DNA from: a virus
Reading direction: 5' to 3' (one strand)
DNA: 38,308 bases
IMG/VR virus record: IMGVR_UViG_3300038701_001077
Span: 1-38,308 of that record
Part shown: in pieces, positions 9,562 through 18,951 of the stretch
Numbering within the stretch: position 1 is the stretch's first letter
Layout: each line of letters opens with the position of its first letter
The notes under the pieces: model-generated
Told to the model about the DNA's origin: nothing
What the model saw: the letters and a program-made list of their open reading frames with translations, nothing else
The model's database searches: none
Made by a program: the position numbers and the translations under genes

Positions 9562-12186
9562 TTATTCTTGATCGTCGTTTGCAAAATCCGACGCAGACAG
9601 CCCCGCATTCGCGATAAGCCACTCGCGCAAACGATTTTCACGTCGAGAAACTGCCGCGGGGGCCGCAGAACGGTTGATCAAAGAAAGGAAAAGCTCGCGA
9701 TCCTGAACAGCGTCCATGATCATCTTTTCGGCTTGATCGTTGGTCAGCCGATACAGGATTTCCTGCATTCTCCGTGATGCGAAATTAGCGGTCAGGAGAG
9801 ATGCGCCGGAAGTGCCTTGCCCGGCTTTGGCGCCTTGCCGGGCCGCGATGGTGCGGGCCAAAAGGCTGATGACTGAATTGGGCGTGTCCTCCATCACGGC
9901 GGGGAACGCTTCCGAACGCCGCGCGCCTTCGATGCCTTGGAACTCACGAGCAATGGAGTCGAGCCGCCGCATTTCTTCCGGCTCAAAGATGCGCGACATC
10001 GCAGACCTGACCCGTGAATCTTGCAGGTTGCCAAAGAGTGTGTTGCCTGCAACCTGCCGTTGGCCCGTAGTGTCGAACGACGAACGGGCCTGCGCCATCA
10101 AGTGATCAAGAAAAGCGCTTTTAAGGCCGTTAAGAGCTTGCCCCGACCGATCGCGCGCAGCTTGGCGCCGTAGGGCTTCCGCCGCCGCAGCGGGGTTGCG
10201 CGTCCTAAATATCGCCTGCGCAATCTCGTCTCCCGAGTTGGCCGCCAGAAACGCAGCGGTAACATTTTCACGCGGGTTGTCCAAGGCTGTCACGAGGCGC
10301 GAAACACGTTCATCAACGCGGGAAAGTTCACGTGACGCCTGCTGCGCGCCGCCGATATCCCCCATCAATTCGGGAAAATCCATCAAGGTTTCGCGGTTGG
10401 CGCGAACAAATGCATCAGCGGATTCTGGACGAAACCCGTTGCGGTCGGCGCGATCCATCAAGCGATTGCGCAAAAAATCCTCAATCGGGTCTTGTGCCGC
10501 CGGTCCCGCTGCTTGCTGGATTTGCCGGGAAGCGACCGATGCCGCTGCCCCGCCAGGGCCGACCGTCCGCGCAAGGGAAGCCTCCGGGGGAACTGCATCG
10601 CTGCCCGATCTGCGCTGCGACCGAATGAACCCGACAGCGCCCTGATCGAAGATCTCTTTCATTTCGCGGGTGTAGGACCGCGCGTCATTGATTGCGCGAC
10701 CCGCTGCTGTCAAGCCATCGACGGCGCCGAGATCCTGCAAAATCGCGTCTGCGATCTGGTTGGCGATGCGTTCACGGTTGCGGTTCGGGGCCGTGCCGCT
10801 TGACGCTTCACGGGCCACTTGCCGCATTCGGCTGTATAGCGAATACATTTCGCGAACTGTCTCGACCTCACCGAATTGACCATCGCCAAGCAATGCAGAT
10901 GCTTCGCGCGGGATGTCAGAACGTTGCGCCGCGCCCGTTTCTCGCGAAATATTCTGGAATGCATCTCTTGCGGTGCGGGTTTCAACCCTCGCATCCTGCG
11001 GGACACGCGCCCACAACGCTTGTTCTTGCGCTTTGGCCGCCTCGAATGCGCTTTCGATTTCCGCCCGCACAATAAGGGAGTTTTCGCTTTCACGCCGGGC
11101 CGGATCGAGGCGCTGAATTCGCTCCTGCGCCCTTTCTCGGGCTTGATCGACACGGGCCGCAAGGCTCTGGCGGAACGTCTCGCGCCGACGTTCTGCGAAA
11201 GCCCTGAACTCGTCGCTGGTCGCGCCTTGTGCCGGTGCCGCAAATTCGCCCTCAAGGTCCGTCGAGGCCGCGTTCGCGCGTTCGGCCAGATCATCGCGAA
11301 GCCTCGGGTCTGCGTTCGCCGCAGATCGCTCCAAGGCCAATGCGTTCGGGTCGTTTAGCTGTTGAGCCGGTGTCACGTCAGAAATCGGTCGCTCCGAAAG
11401 GATCCTTGCCGCCTCTTCGGGGTCTGCCAAAAGATTGCGAACCCGATCCTGTGCCCTTGCGGCTGCACCCGCCTGAGTAAAGGGGGCAACGGCTGCGTTG
11501 ACGCCGCGGATCGCCGCGCCGGTCACAGGAAGCGCCCGCGCCGTTGCGCCCGCTGCACGGGTCAATGCGGCGGGGCCTGCGCCCGCGACAAGGCCACCCG
11601 CCAATGCCCCAAGCGCCCCAAAACGCTCGTCACCGGCGGCATCGTTGACAATCCGCTCGCCCGCTCTTGCGCCCGCGCCCGCGGCGGCCTCTGCGGCCAT
11701 GGCTCGCGCCGGGGTGTTGACAAAGGGAGACATCACGTCAGTTGCAACGGCGCCAGTTACGCCGCCGGCGCCCTGCGCAGCCCGTGCGGTAAGCCCAACA
11801 GGAAGAAGCGCGCCTGCTGCCTCGCCCGCGCCCATCAGCAACGATTCCCGCATGTTTTCTGGTTCACGGTCGATCGGCTGCGCACCGACAACGCGCATAG
11901 CGGACCGGATACTTTCAGCCCCGCCAACCGGGGCATCGCCGGTATCAAATCCAAGTCGACGCAATCCACCGGAAACAAGGTCAACAGGGGCGCCAAGGCC
12001 CCGCGCGATGCCCTCGTTCACTGTGTTCATTGCACCCGTCAGTCCGCCTTGGCTGTCAGCCTGTTGCAGCCTGCGGATTTCCCGCGCGAACAACGCAGCA
12101 TCAGCGCGCGCCTGTTCGTCCCCTTGCTGCGCCTTTTGATCAGCCGCACGAAATGCAGCCGTTAGACGGTCAAGTTCTTCGGTCAT
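9562..12186 (-). CDS. Large internal virion / DNA-ejection protein
   Basis: 874 aa, rich in Ala, Arg, Glu and Gln and almost without Cys. The N-terminus is a coiled coil (1-48). Residues ~105-240 are long Ala/Gly-rich hydrophobic stretches ('AAAGAGARAGERI', 'LGALAGGLVAGAGPAALT'). The remainder is helical and charged. This pattern of amphipathic channel-forming helices is typical of the large ejection proteins of P22-like (gp16) and T7-like (gp16) phages, which leave the capsid first and form a conduit through the envelope. Its ATG overlaps the stop of the 413-aa gene (ATGA). No lytic domain is visible here; that role falls to the 200-aa protein two genes upstream. Confidence 0.7.
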   Translation of the reverse strand: MTEELDRLTAAFRAADQKAQQGDEQARADAALFAREIRRLQQADSQGGLTGAMNTVNEGIARGLGAPVDLVSGGLRRLGFDTGDAPVGGAESIRSAMRVVGAQPIDREPENMRESLLMGAGEAAGALLPVGLTARAAQGAGGVTGAVATDVMSPFVNTPARAMAAEAAAGAGARAGERIVNDAAGDERFGALGALAGGLVAGAGPAALTRAAGATARALPVTGAAIRGVNAAVAPFTQAGAAARAQDRVRNLLADPEEAARILSERPISDVTPAQQLNDPNALALERSAANADPRLRDDLAERANAASTDLEGEFAAPAQGATSDEFRAFAERRRETFRQSLAARVDQARERAQERIQRLDPARRESENSLIVRAEIESAFEAAKAQEQALWARVPQDARVETRTARDAFQNISRETGAAQRSDIPREASALLGDGQFGEVETVREMYSLYSRMRQVAREASSGTAPNRNRERIANQIADAILQDLGAVDGLTAAGRAINDARSYTREMKEIFDQGAVGFIRSQRRSGSDAVPPEASLARTVGPGGAAASVASRQIQQAAGPAAQDPIEDFLRNRLMDRADRNGFRPESADAFVRANRETLMDFPELMGDIGGAQQASRELSRVDERVSRLVTALDNPRENVTAAFLAANSGDEIAQAIFRTRNPAAAAEALRRQAARDRSGQALNGLKSAFLDHLMAQARSSFDTTGQRQVAGNTLFGNLQDSRVRSAMSRIFEPEEMRRLDSIAREFQGIEGARRSEAFPAVMEDTPNSVISLLARTIAARQGAKAGQGTSGASLLTANFASRRMQEILYRLTNDQAEKMIMDAVQDRELFLSLINRSAAPAAVSRRENRLREWLIANAGLSASDFANDDQE

Positions 12187-13424
12187 TCGTAGGCTCGCAG
12201 ACGTTCTTCAAGATCGACATCCTGTGACCCTTCATTTTCCCGCCGCCCGAAACTTTCGATCACGACATCATAATCGGCCTGCAGAGAGGCAAGCCGGTTT
12301 ATGTTCTGCCGGGCCTGTGCGCGCATTGAATCGCTTGATGCCGTGCGCAAGGCGTCCTCGTTCATGCGGATTGCGCTTGTGATCAGGTCGCGCGTTTGGT
12401 TGAGCCGTTCGCGCGTCCTGCCCTCGCCCGCCCAAATACTGTTCGGCTGAACCGTCAGCCTTTGGAACTGTTCGAGAAGGAAGTTAGACGGCCGGCCCGC
12501 AACACCGTCAGCCAAGACGATCATCGTATTTGTGGAGAGGTTTTGCAGCGCTTGGGTCGCGCGCTCATTGTTCGGGTCTACCAAACCAAGGCCGACAGCA
12601 TCACTGATCGTATTGGCGAACTGCGCCATGAAGCCTTGTCCGCCCGTGGCGCCCGCAAAATCCGTGTCAGTCGGCATCGTGCTCAAAGGCTGCGACATAC
12701 CGCCGTCCACGCCTTCGCCTGGAACTCCGATGTTAATCGTCTGACCGTTGCCGCCGATGACTTCCGCCCTTGTAACACCATTGTCTTGGGTCAAGTTGTA
12801 GGCTTGGTTCGGGTCAAGGCCGTAGCGCTCTGCATCTTCGCCGGAGACGATTGCACCATATGGCGCCGGCGCATTTGCCTCCGCCCGCTGCTGCTGCACA
12901 TCCAGCCCGGTCGAGATCAGCCCAAGCCCCTCGGTCGTTCCCATCAGTTCAATGATAAGCTGATCGCGCGCCTCGATCGGATATGCCGCCGGGTCGATCC
13001 CGTTCTGTTGCAGGATTGCCGGGTATTGCTCAGGCGATGCCATCATGATTTGACCGGCTACTCGCTCGGCATCTGCCGCCATTTGCTGCCGCTCCGCCGC
13101 GCTCATTTGGGCGGCGAACTCACGCGCCCGCATGGCTGCTTCCTGCCGCGCGATCTGCAACCGCTGTTCGCTTTGCTCTAGCTGCTGATCGCCTTGCCGG
13201 ATCGCCGCGCCATGCTGTGGCCCGAACTGCTCGAATCGCGCCAACTGCCCGATGGCGTTCTGATCCCCCTGAGCCGCGCCCGCGCCGAACTGAGCAAGCG
13301 CGTTACGATATTCGCCATCCCGCATCCGCTGCTGTTGCGCCGCGCCTGCCAACTGCCCTTGAGCAAGCGCATTCACGCCATTGACCGTCTGACCGCCTAG
13401 AATGACGCTTGTGTCAAGTCGCAT
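12183..13424 (-). CDS. Probable DNA-ejection protein, Gln-rich
   Basis: 413 aa; AAGGA precedes ATG 13424. Residues ~20-130 are very rich in Gln and Ala and predicted helical ('LEQSEQRLQIARQEAAMRAR'). A mixed domain follows (~150-260, 'APYGAIVSGEDAERYGLDPN'), then a C-terminal helical domain. It lies between the tail-lysozyme and the large 874-aa ejection protein, in the place of P22 gp20. Role inferred: virion-internal protein ejected with the DNA. No enzyme motif seen. Confidence 0.62.
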   Translation of the reverse strand: MRLDTSVILGGQTVNGVNALAQGQLAGAAQQQRMRDGEYRNALAQFGAGAAQGDQNAIGQLARFEQFGPQHGAAIRQGDQQLEQSEQRLQIARQEAAMRAREFAAQMSAAERQQMAADAERVAGQIMMASPEQYPAILQQNGIDPAAYPIEARDQLIIELMGTTEGLGLISTGLDVQQQRAEANAPAPYGAIVSGEDAERYGLDPNQAYNLTQDNGVTRAEVIGGNGQTINIGVPGEGVDGGMSQPLSTMPTDTDFAGATGGQGFMAQFANTISDAVGLGLVDPNNERATQALQNLSTNTMIVLADGVAGRPSNFLLEQFQRLTVQPNSIWAGEGRTRERLNQTRDLITSAIRMNEDALRTASSDSMRAQARQNINRLASLQADYDVVIESFGRRENEGSQDVDLEERLRAYE

Positions 13425-13433
13425 GGCTTTTCC

Positions 13434-14036
13434 TTATCCGAACGTAAACGGCGCAAGCATACGCAGTTGCTGGAATTGCGGGGGCGCAATGGCGTTTCGC
13501 TGCTGCTGCGGGGGTAGAGCCAGCGCGTTGACCGGCATGGGCGCCTGCGCGGCCTGTGCGGGCCGCTGTGGGCCTCTCGCGCTGCCCTGCGATTGTTCAA
13601 GCCCGCCGTCGCCAACCATCGCAAGCACGTTGCGCGTTTCTTCGAGGCGACGGTCTAGATGTGGAATGCCGGGGCGCAAGAACCTTTGGCTAACAAGGCG
13701 GGCAGCTTCCTCTGCTGTCTGCGCCCCATAGATGGCGTCTCGCGCCCTGCTTTCCGTGGTGCCCAATTCGTGGACAAGAAAGTCTAGCTGCGTGTCTAGA
13801 TCATCAAGCCCCGACCCGCGCTGTTGTGCGTATGCCTCAAACTGGCGACGGCGCGGCCCTGTCCATTGCATCAGGCCAAACCCACCACGCGAACCGGGAA
13901 CAAGCGGCGCGATTTCGTTGATGCCGGGATCTAGTCGGGATTCAACGATCCCGTTCCCTGCAAAGCCAATAGCGGCAGTCATCGGAACGCCCCGATCGAC
14001 AAGGCCGCGCACAACTTGAAGAGGCGAAACACTCAT
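13434..14036 (-). CDS. Virion-associated phage tail lysozyme
   Basis: 200 aa. The N-terminal 130 residues match the phage tail-type lysozyme family (Phage_lysozyme2-like): 'AIGFAGNGIVESRLDPGINE', with the catalytic-type Glu32, then 'LVPGSRGGFGLMQWTGPRRR'. The C-terminal ~60 residues are a low-complexity Pro/Gln/Ala tail ('RPAQAAQAPMPVNALALPPQ'), probably a tether inside the virion. It should open peptidoglycan locally during DNA entry, unlike the endolysin at 3683-4339, which acts at lysis. The gene starts on the stop of the gp7-like gene. Confidence 0.8.
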   Translation of the reverse strand: MSVSPLQVVRGLVDRGVPMTAAIGFAGNGIVESRLDPGINEIAPLVPGSRGGFGLMQWTGPRRRQFEAYAQQRGSGLDDLDTQLDFLVHELGTTESRARDAIYGAQTAEEAARLVSQRFLRPGIPHLDRRLEETRNVLAMVGDGGLEQSQGSARGPQRPAQAAQAPMPVNALALPPQQQRNAIAPPQFQQLRMLAPFTFG

Positions 14037-14800
14037 CAGACTGGACTTTGCGTCAAATAACCATAGCCCGCCAAGGCATTGGAAATCCCAGAGTTGACTG
14101 CGTTGCCCTGAGCGATCGCCCCGGACATTTGCGCCATGCCTTGGTTGCCCAGAGCCTGCCCGCCCATCTGCCCGAACTGCGCCGCCGCCGCGCCGGTCCC
14201 GGTCGCCGCGTTCTGCCCCATTGCGGCCAGTCCTTGCAGCCGGTTCAGGTAATTGCCCTGTGCGCCCATCAGCGTGTTCTGGCCATAGGCTCCTTGCCCG
14301 AGAAGCGTCCCCATCAGCCCCATCTGGCGGTTCTGATAGTTGTTATAGTCCTGCGCGGCCAAGCCCTGCCCGAGCTCCTGTTGCGCTCTCAGAGTGGCGC
14401 CGCTGAACGTCATCCCCCGACCCGCTGCCGAGTTGTCGATCGCGCGTTGCCCCTGTTCAAGCTGGAACTGATACCCCGGCGATTCCTCATAAGGCGTTCC
14501 AAGCTGGTTCATCGCCTGAGAAAGAGCCTGCTGTCCGCCTTGCATCTGCTGGTAATTGAACCCAGCGCCGGGATTGTAGGGGCCGAAGGCCAGCGCGTTC
14601 TGATATTGCCCTAGGCCCTGTTCGCCTGCCTGCCGATATGGCGACAGGAACTCACTCTGCTGCCCGTATATGTCCCGATACAGGTCCATCTGCTGTTGCG
14701 ATGCGTCAACACCCGCCCGCGTGGCTCTGTTGGCCGCATTCGATGAAAACAGACTGCCGAGAAGCCCAAGGCCCCCTGCGATGATTGCTGGTGCTACCAT
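14036..14800 (-). CDS. P22 gp7-like DNA-ejection protein
   Basis: 254 aa. The N-terminus is a hydrophobic Gly/Leu/Ser stretch ('APAIIAGGLGLLGSLFSSNA'). The centre holds the family's typical blocks 'ESPGYQFQLEQGQRAIDNSA', 'AGRGMTFSGATLRAQQELGQ' and 'DYNNYQNR', followed by Gly/Gln/Ala-rich repeats around 'GLAAMGQNAATGTGAAAA'. These blocks are common in proteins annotated as DNA transfer or ejection protein in podoviruses. It overlaps the 48-aa gene upstream by one base (TAATG) and is followed directly by the tail lysozyme, so the ejection set is 254, 200, 413 and 874 aa. Confidence 0.75.
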   Translation of the reverse strand: MVAPAIIAGGLGLLGSLFSSNAANRATRAGVDASQQQMDLYRDIYGQQSEFLSPYRQAGEQGLGQYQNALAFGPYNPGAGFNYQQMQGGQQALSQAMNQLGTPYEESPGYQFQLEQGQRAIDNSAAGRGMTFSGATLRAQQELGQGLAAQDYNNYQNRQMGLMGTLLGQGAYGQNTLMGAQGNYLNRLQGLAAMGQNAATGTGAAAAQFGQMGGQALGNQGMAQMSGAIAQGNAVNSGISNALAGYGYLTQSPV

Positions 14801-14946
14801 TACGGCGCCTCCAATGCTTCAATGCGCGCTTCAAGAGCGCGGATGTATGCGATCAACTCGGCGAAGTAAGCCAAGCCTTCCGGTGTCGGCTGCCCGTTTA
14901 CGGTGAAATACTGAACCGCCGCTTGAACGTCTCGCGCTTGGCTCAT
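14800..14946 (-). CDS. Small 48-aa protein between tail hub and ejection genes
   Basis: ATG 14946 overlaps the stop of the gp10-like gene (ATGA) and its TAA overlaps the ATG of the gp7-like gene, so it is flush with both neighbours. Residues ~9-25 ('AAVQYFTVNGQPTPEG') precede a short coiled coil ('ELIAYIRALEARIEALEAP'). It occupies the place where P22 has gp26 (tail needle) and gp14, but is far too short to be a needle. Function unknown; a small trimerising plug or assembly factor is conceivable. Confidence 0.6.
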   Translation of the reverse strand: MSQARDVQAAVQYFTVNGQPTPEGLAYFAELIAYIRALEARIEALEAP

Positions 14947-16385
14947 GCGACCCTGACCTCGACTGCGCTATCAACCGAAAATTCGACTTCCCGGCTCATG
15001 GTTAATTCCAGCGTCATTTGCCGGAATTGGCCAAGGCCACGCCACCGAACGACGCGATCATATTCGCCGTTGAATCCGACTGAACGATATCGGTAATTTG
15101 ACCATGTGTGCCCGTTGTCCTTCGACACTCGCAGCCCGATTAACTCGACATCCTGTTGACCCTGATCTCCTGCCAACTCAATTGCCGCGCCATCGCCATC
15201 AACGATCGGTTCGCCACCTTCGGACAAGACCGGCGTCCCTGATTGATCCGGGTCGATACCGGCCCAACCGACCCGACCTGTAAGCGTAACCTCCGGCACC
15301 CGATAGCGCCGACCACCATTGACGAGCGTTGTCGAAATCGCGCGGCGGATGATTTCCTCGGTCCCGTCCCTGTTCGTGCGCGTCAGCTTCTTGACGCCGC
15401 CCGTGTCCGTGCCGATGAAAAACGACCCGTAAGCCTTGGCCGCTGCCCGCGCCTCCCACGGGCCCAAGTCGTTACCGCTGGCCCGTTCGTGCCATTCCTG
15501 CGTTGCAAAATCATAAACCCAAGCCGGGCGCCCTGAGAACACAATGCAGCAAAACTTGTGCCCATCGTCTTCATAATACAGGCACCGGATCGGGCTTTCA
15601 TTTGCCAAAGAATAGTTCACGCCTGCGCTACTGACTGGCTGCAATGTGCCGCCAGACGCAACATATGCCACGTTATCAGTCCCGACAAAAAACACGCCAT
15701 CGGGGATGGATGCCGCCAACTTGAACGCCCGCAACCCGATTTGACGGCGGGCGCCGGGGATCGGGGCAATGCCGCCAAGAGAACTTGCGCCCCAACGCTC
15801 GATCGATCGTTCCCCAAAAATCCAGTATTCACCACCGACGGCCATGCCGCGAATGATGTTGTCATCATCGCCCTCGGCGGTTGCGAAGTCCAAACCGCCA
15901 AGCGTCAACGGGTCCGCAACGCCAGACCATTGAACCCGTCGGCCGTCTTTTTCCGTCAGAATCGTGTATTGGTTGAAGAATCCGACCGATCCGAAATTGC
16001 TGAACGCGCCCGCGCTGGGGGTTTGCAAAACCGACCCGTCCCAAACGTAATAGTCGCCCCGGCTAACGATAGCAATTTTCCCGTTGTTGCCTGAAATTGT
16101 GCAGGTTTCATCGCCGCCGATATTGCCTAGAAGCGTTGCGCTCCCATCACCTGCAACGGAATAAAGGCCGGTTTGCTGGGCAAGATATAGCCTCCCCTCG
16201 ACCTCAGAAATTTCCCGGCAGAAGATTGCGTCAGGGTCAGCAAAGTCTTCTGTCCCGAGAACCGTCCGCAGGATGCGCCGATTGCCCAACGGCTGCGAAT
16301 ACAAGTTGATCAGGCGCGATGTCTCGCCCCATCGGTTAGCGCCCGACTCAGCCGATTGACCAAAAAAGCGGACAATCTCAGGCAT
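14943..16385 (-). CDS. P22 gp10-like tail hub / packaged-DNA stabilisation protein
   Basis: 480 aa, usual length for the family. It starts 'MPEIVRFFGQSAESGANRWG', then 'SRLINLYSQPLG', a typical N-terminus of podovirus gp10-type proteins. Repeated WD-like beta strands follow ('GRLYLAQQTGLYSVAGDGSA', 'YYVWDGSVLQTP', 'VFFVGTDNVAYVASGGTLQP'), as expected of a beta-propeller. In P22 gp10 closes the neck under gp4 and holds the DNA in the head. It overlaps the gp4-like gene by 8 bases, keeping the P22 order coat-gp4-gp10. Confidence 0.85.
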   Translation of the reverse strand: MPEIVRFFGQSAESGANRWGETSRLINLYSQPLGNRRILRTVLGTEDFADPDAIFCREISEVEGRLYLAQQTGLYSVAGDGSATLLGNIGGDETCTISGNNGKIAIVSRGDYYVWDGSVLQTPSAGAFSNFGSVGFFNQYTILTEKDGRRVQWSGVADPLTLGGLDFATAEGDDDNIIRGMAVGGEYWIFGERSIERWGASSLGGIAPIPGARRQIGLRAFKLAASIPDGVFFVGTDNVAYVASGGTLQPVSSAGVNYSLANESPIRCLYYEDDGHKFCCIVFSGRPAWVYDFATQEWHERASGNDLGPWEARAAAKAYGSFFIGTDTGGVKKLTRTNRDGTEEIIRRAISTTLVNGGRRYRVPEVTLTGRVGWAGIDPDQSGTPVLSEGGEPIVDGDGAAIELAGDQGQQDVELIGLRVSKDNGHTWSNYRYRSVGFNGEYDRVVRWRGLGQFRQMTLELTMSREVEFSVDSAVEVRVA

Positions 16386-16767
16386 CGTCAGACAGCCCGT
16401 ATTGATTCTGCGATGGCATGATCTGCAACGCCTTTGGCATCGTCACGGTTGGAATGACCACGTTTGCGGCTTGAATCGACCGGAACCACCGATCGGCATC
16501 GAAGCTGCGCGGGATCTCGTAATCGGGCGAAAGGCGGTCCGCCAAGAGGTAGACAACGCCTTCGTGATATTTCGCTGCAAGAGGAAAATCCTCGTTGCCG
16601 GTGAGGTCTGTCCAGTCCAGATCAACGCCCTCAAGTTCCCAAGCGTGGATCATGGAATTCAGCGTCTCGATCGCGTGTGTGAACTGATCGCCGGTCATCA
16701 CTTCGGTTTCCGACACAACGCCGATCTTGCGCAATGCCCGCTCCATGATGTTGCTTGTCTTGGTCAT
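16378..16767 (-). CDS. P22 gp4-like tail accessory factor (head completion)
   Basis: 129 aa, helical. 'ALRKIGVVSETEVMTGDQFT', 'AIETLNSMIHAWELEGVDLD' and 'YLLADRLSPDYEIP' are typical of the gp4 family, which adds to the portal after packaging and recruits gp10. GGGGGCTGACGC lies before the ATG. It follows the coat gene after a 52-base gap holding a hairpin, and overlaps gp10. Confidence 0.82.
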   Translation of the reverse strand: MTKTSNIMERALRKIGVVSETEVMTGDQFTHAIETLNSMIHAWELEGVDLDWTDLTGNEDFPLAAKYHEGVVYLLADRLSPDYEIPRSFDADRWFRSIQAANVVIPTVTMPKALQIMPSQNQYGLSDDA

Positions 16768-16788
16768 GCGTCAGCCCCCGAAAGAAGC

Positions 16789-16811
16789 GCCGGGGCCATG
16801 ACAGCCCCGGC
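16789..16811 (-). terminator. Hairpin after coat gene, likely partial terminator
   Basis: Read on the minus strand, GCCGGGGC and GCCCCGGC form an 8-bp GC stem with a 7-base loop, 8 bases after the coat-protein stop. The following bases are GCTTCTTTC, a weak U-tract. It probably reduces transcription from the coat gene into the tail genes, or protects the 3' end of the coat message. Many phages have a terminator here. Confidence 0.55.
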
Positions 16812-16819
16812 AATTGTCA

Positions 16820-18061
16820 TTAGCCCCAGAGACGGCAGGCGAGATCGGGATAGATCGCCTTCCACCCATAGAGCACATCCATACGGATGATATCGAGGTC
16901 GTCCCCGATGTCGTAATCCTTGACCACCCGGATCGACAGGCCGTTGTGCGATTCCCGCGCCTTGAACGCCGCACCGTCGGGCATTTCAAGCGGGCAGGTC
17001 ACAAGCGCAAAGGCGTTGCGATGGAAGCCCAGGTTCTGCGGGTAGGCAGTCCCGCCCGTGCCGAGAACCGTGATCGCCGCGTTGTCCGCAGGGGCCGCCG
17101 AAACGGTCTGATACGGACCAGACGTGATGATCGCCGGGGAAATCGTCAGCGTTGCCGGGCCAGTCGAAGCGCCCGAATTCGCGTCTTCGAGAACCGTGAA
17201 CTGTTGCAGATACGGCATCACCGTCTTGCCCGTGGTGCCTTCGCCCGGAACCGGGTTGACGGCATACACGCCCGCGATGGTGATCACGTCGCCAGCCTTG
17301 AGAATGCCGGTCGTGGAGTTCGTCCAGCCGTCAGTGACAAGGGTCTGCGAGTTGGCGCCGGTCGCGTTGGCATAGGTCACGTTCTGCGACCCGCCGTTGA
17401 CGAGCGGAGTGCCCGTCGCAACGCCAACAGTATGGCTCTTGACGTTCTGCGCCGAGAACGTGTCGAACTTGGCGATGTTGCCGACCTTGGCCTGCTCGTA
17501 AGCCGCCTTGCCCATCGTGCCGATGGAATCCAGCGTAAGCTGATTGCCCGCAACGGCATAGTGCGCCGCAGGAGACAACATCATCGAACGCCGATCAGAC
17601 ATGACCGCCATTTCATCAAGACGCTGCGCTGCCGAACCAAGGGCCGCGAAGTCCGCCGGGGTCGTGCCAGGAGTGCCGACCGAGTTCCAAACGTTTGCGT
17701 AGAGCCCATATCCGGCTGCGTCCATCGTCTGCGCCAGCGTGATTGCTGCCGGCTTGATGTAGCGTTCGGAATATTCCTCGATCGACAGCGTGAGATCTTG
17801 CGTGGAGAAGTTCCACGACACGTGCTTGCGCTGGTCGATGGTAATCGAGGTGCTTTTCTCTTCAACGTCTTGGTTGACGCGCGTCGCGCCGTCTGCGGTG
17901 TAGAACTTCACCGGCTTGCGGATCGAAACGCTCGAACCTTGCCCGCCCGTGAATTCCTTCTTGTATTCGCGGTGGACTTGGTTCGACATGACCAAGTTGT
18001 TTTCGAGTTGCATGAGCGCTTCTTTCGCGATCATGCTCGGGGTGATGATGGTGTTTGCCAT
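16820..18061 (-). CDS. Major capsid protein, P22 coat type
   Basis: 413 aa, within family range. N-terminus 'ITPSMIAKEALMQLENNLVM', then 'SVSIRKPVKFYTADGATRVN' and 'LTLSIEEYSERYIKPAAITL' are characteristic of P22-type coat proteins (HK97 fold with an inserted domain). Residues ~210-330 are Gly/Thr/Ser-rich beta sequence that may be the insertion domain. It forms the icosahedral shell around the scaffold encoded just upstream. It is preceded by scaffold and portal and followed by gp4, the P22 order. Confidence 0.9.
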   Translation of the reverse strand: MANTIITPSMIAKEALMQLENNLVMSNQVHREYKKEFTGGQGSSVSIRKPVKFYTADGATRVNQDVEEKSTSITIDQRKHVSWNFSTQDLTLSIEEYSERYIKPAAITLAQTMDAAGYGLYANVWNSVGTPGTTPADFAALGSAAQRLDEMAVMSDRRSMMLSPAAHYAVAGNQLTLDSIGTMGKAAYEQAKVGNIAKFDTFSAQNVKSHTVGVATGTPLVNGGSQNVTYANATGANSQTLVTDGWTNSTTGILKAGDVITIAGVYAVNPVPGEGTTGKTVMPYLQQFTVLEDANSGASTGPATLTISPAIITSGPYQTVSAAPADNAAITVLGTGGTAYPQNLGFHRNAFALVTCPLEMPDGAAFKARESHNGLSIRVVKDYDIGDDLDIIRMDVLYGWKAIYPDLACRLWG

Positions 18062-18072
18062 TGCTCAATGCC

Positions 18073-18936
18073 TCATGAGAGCTTGCCTGTCTCCCGATAG
18101 CGTCGGTATTCCTCGTTGGTCATCTTCGACACGTCGGGAACAGCCGTTGCCTTCGATTTGACAGGCTTGATCGGGGCCGGAGCCTCCGACACTGTTTTGG
18201 GTTTCGGTGCGGTGAGATTTGCTTCAAGACGCCCGATCGCTCGGGCCATGTCCATCGGCTCCATCCCTGCGATTTGCTCCGCAATTCTGGGATTCTTGCC
18301 AAGATGGTAAGTTACGTCAGCGGCGACATCCGATTGGAGAATGACGCGCCCCATTTCCTGAGAAATAGGCAAATTCGGGTTCAAGGCGATGGCCTCGAAG
18401 TCCTCGTATTTGCTGCGCCCGTCTTCAATCTGGGCCTCCCAATGCTGGGCGGCCTCGCGGTCCCGCATCTGTCGCGCTTCATCGGCCCGCCTCGCGTCTG
18501 ACTCTGCCTCTTGCAAGAGCCGTTGGCGTTCGCGCTCGTCCACCGCTTTGATGCTGTGATAGGCCATTAAAGCGGCCTGATACTCGTCATAGTCTTTGAA
18601 GTTTTCCAGCTTCGGTTGGGGCAGCTTTTCCGCTTCCGCCTGTAGCCTCTCGACTTCCTTTCGAGCCGCATCCGCCTTGCGCTGCGCTTCGGCCTCGGCC
18701 TCCCGCAATCGGGCCAGCTCTGCCTTGCGACGTTCCCGCCGGGCTTTGGATTTCGACTCTGCCGATTCATCATCGGCGCCTTCTTCGGCCTCGCCTTCCG
18801 CCTGTTCTTCGGTTTCATCCGCCTGATCGCCCTCGGGGGCATCAGCTTCTGTCGCCTCGGTCTTGGCTTCGGTTTCGGCTTCTTCGGTCACGACTTCATC
18901 ACCCGCCTCGTCGGGCAGGACTTGATCTTCGCTCAT
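18073..18936 (-). CDS. Scaffolding protein
   Basis: 287 aa, no cysteines. Residues 1-60 are extremely acidic (Glu/Asp/Ala). Residues ~60-105 are an alternately charged helix or coiled coil ('LREAEAEAQRKADAARKEVE'). A helical middle follows, then a C-terminal part with 'PDVSKMTNEEYRRYRETGKL', a basic tail of the type that binds coat protein. Length, composition and place between portal and coat identify a scaffold that guides procapsid assembly and then leaves. The basic C-terminal helix resembles the coat-binding helix-turn-helix of P22 gp8. Confidence 0.82.
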   Translation of the reverse strand: MSEDQVLPDEAGDEVVTEEAETEAKTEATEADAPEGDQADETEEQAEGEAEEGADDESAESKSKARRERRKAELARLREAEAEAQRKADAARKEVERLQAEAEKLPQPKLENFKDYDEYQAALMAYHSIKAVDERERQRLLQEAESDARRADEARQMRDREAAQHWEAQIEDGRSKYEDFEAIALNPNLPISQEMGRVILQSDVAADVTYHLGKNPRIAEQIAGMEPMDMARAIGRLEANLTAPKPKTVSEAPAPIKPVKSKATAVPDVSKMTNEEYRRYRETGKLS

Positions 18937-18951
18937 TGTGGGTTCCTGTGG

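Noticed and set aside
16814-18100. Long plus-strand frame (428 codons) antisense to the coat gene
   Set aside because: Arg/Asp/Val-rich composition typical of a shadow frame in high-GC DNA; the minus strand encodes a clear coat protein.
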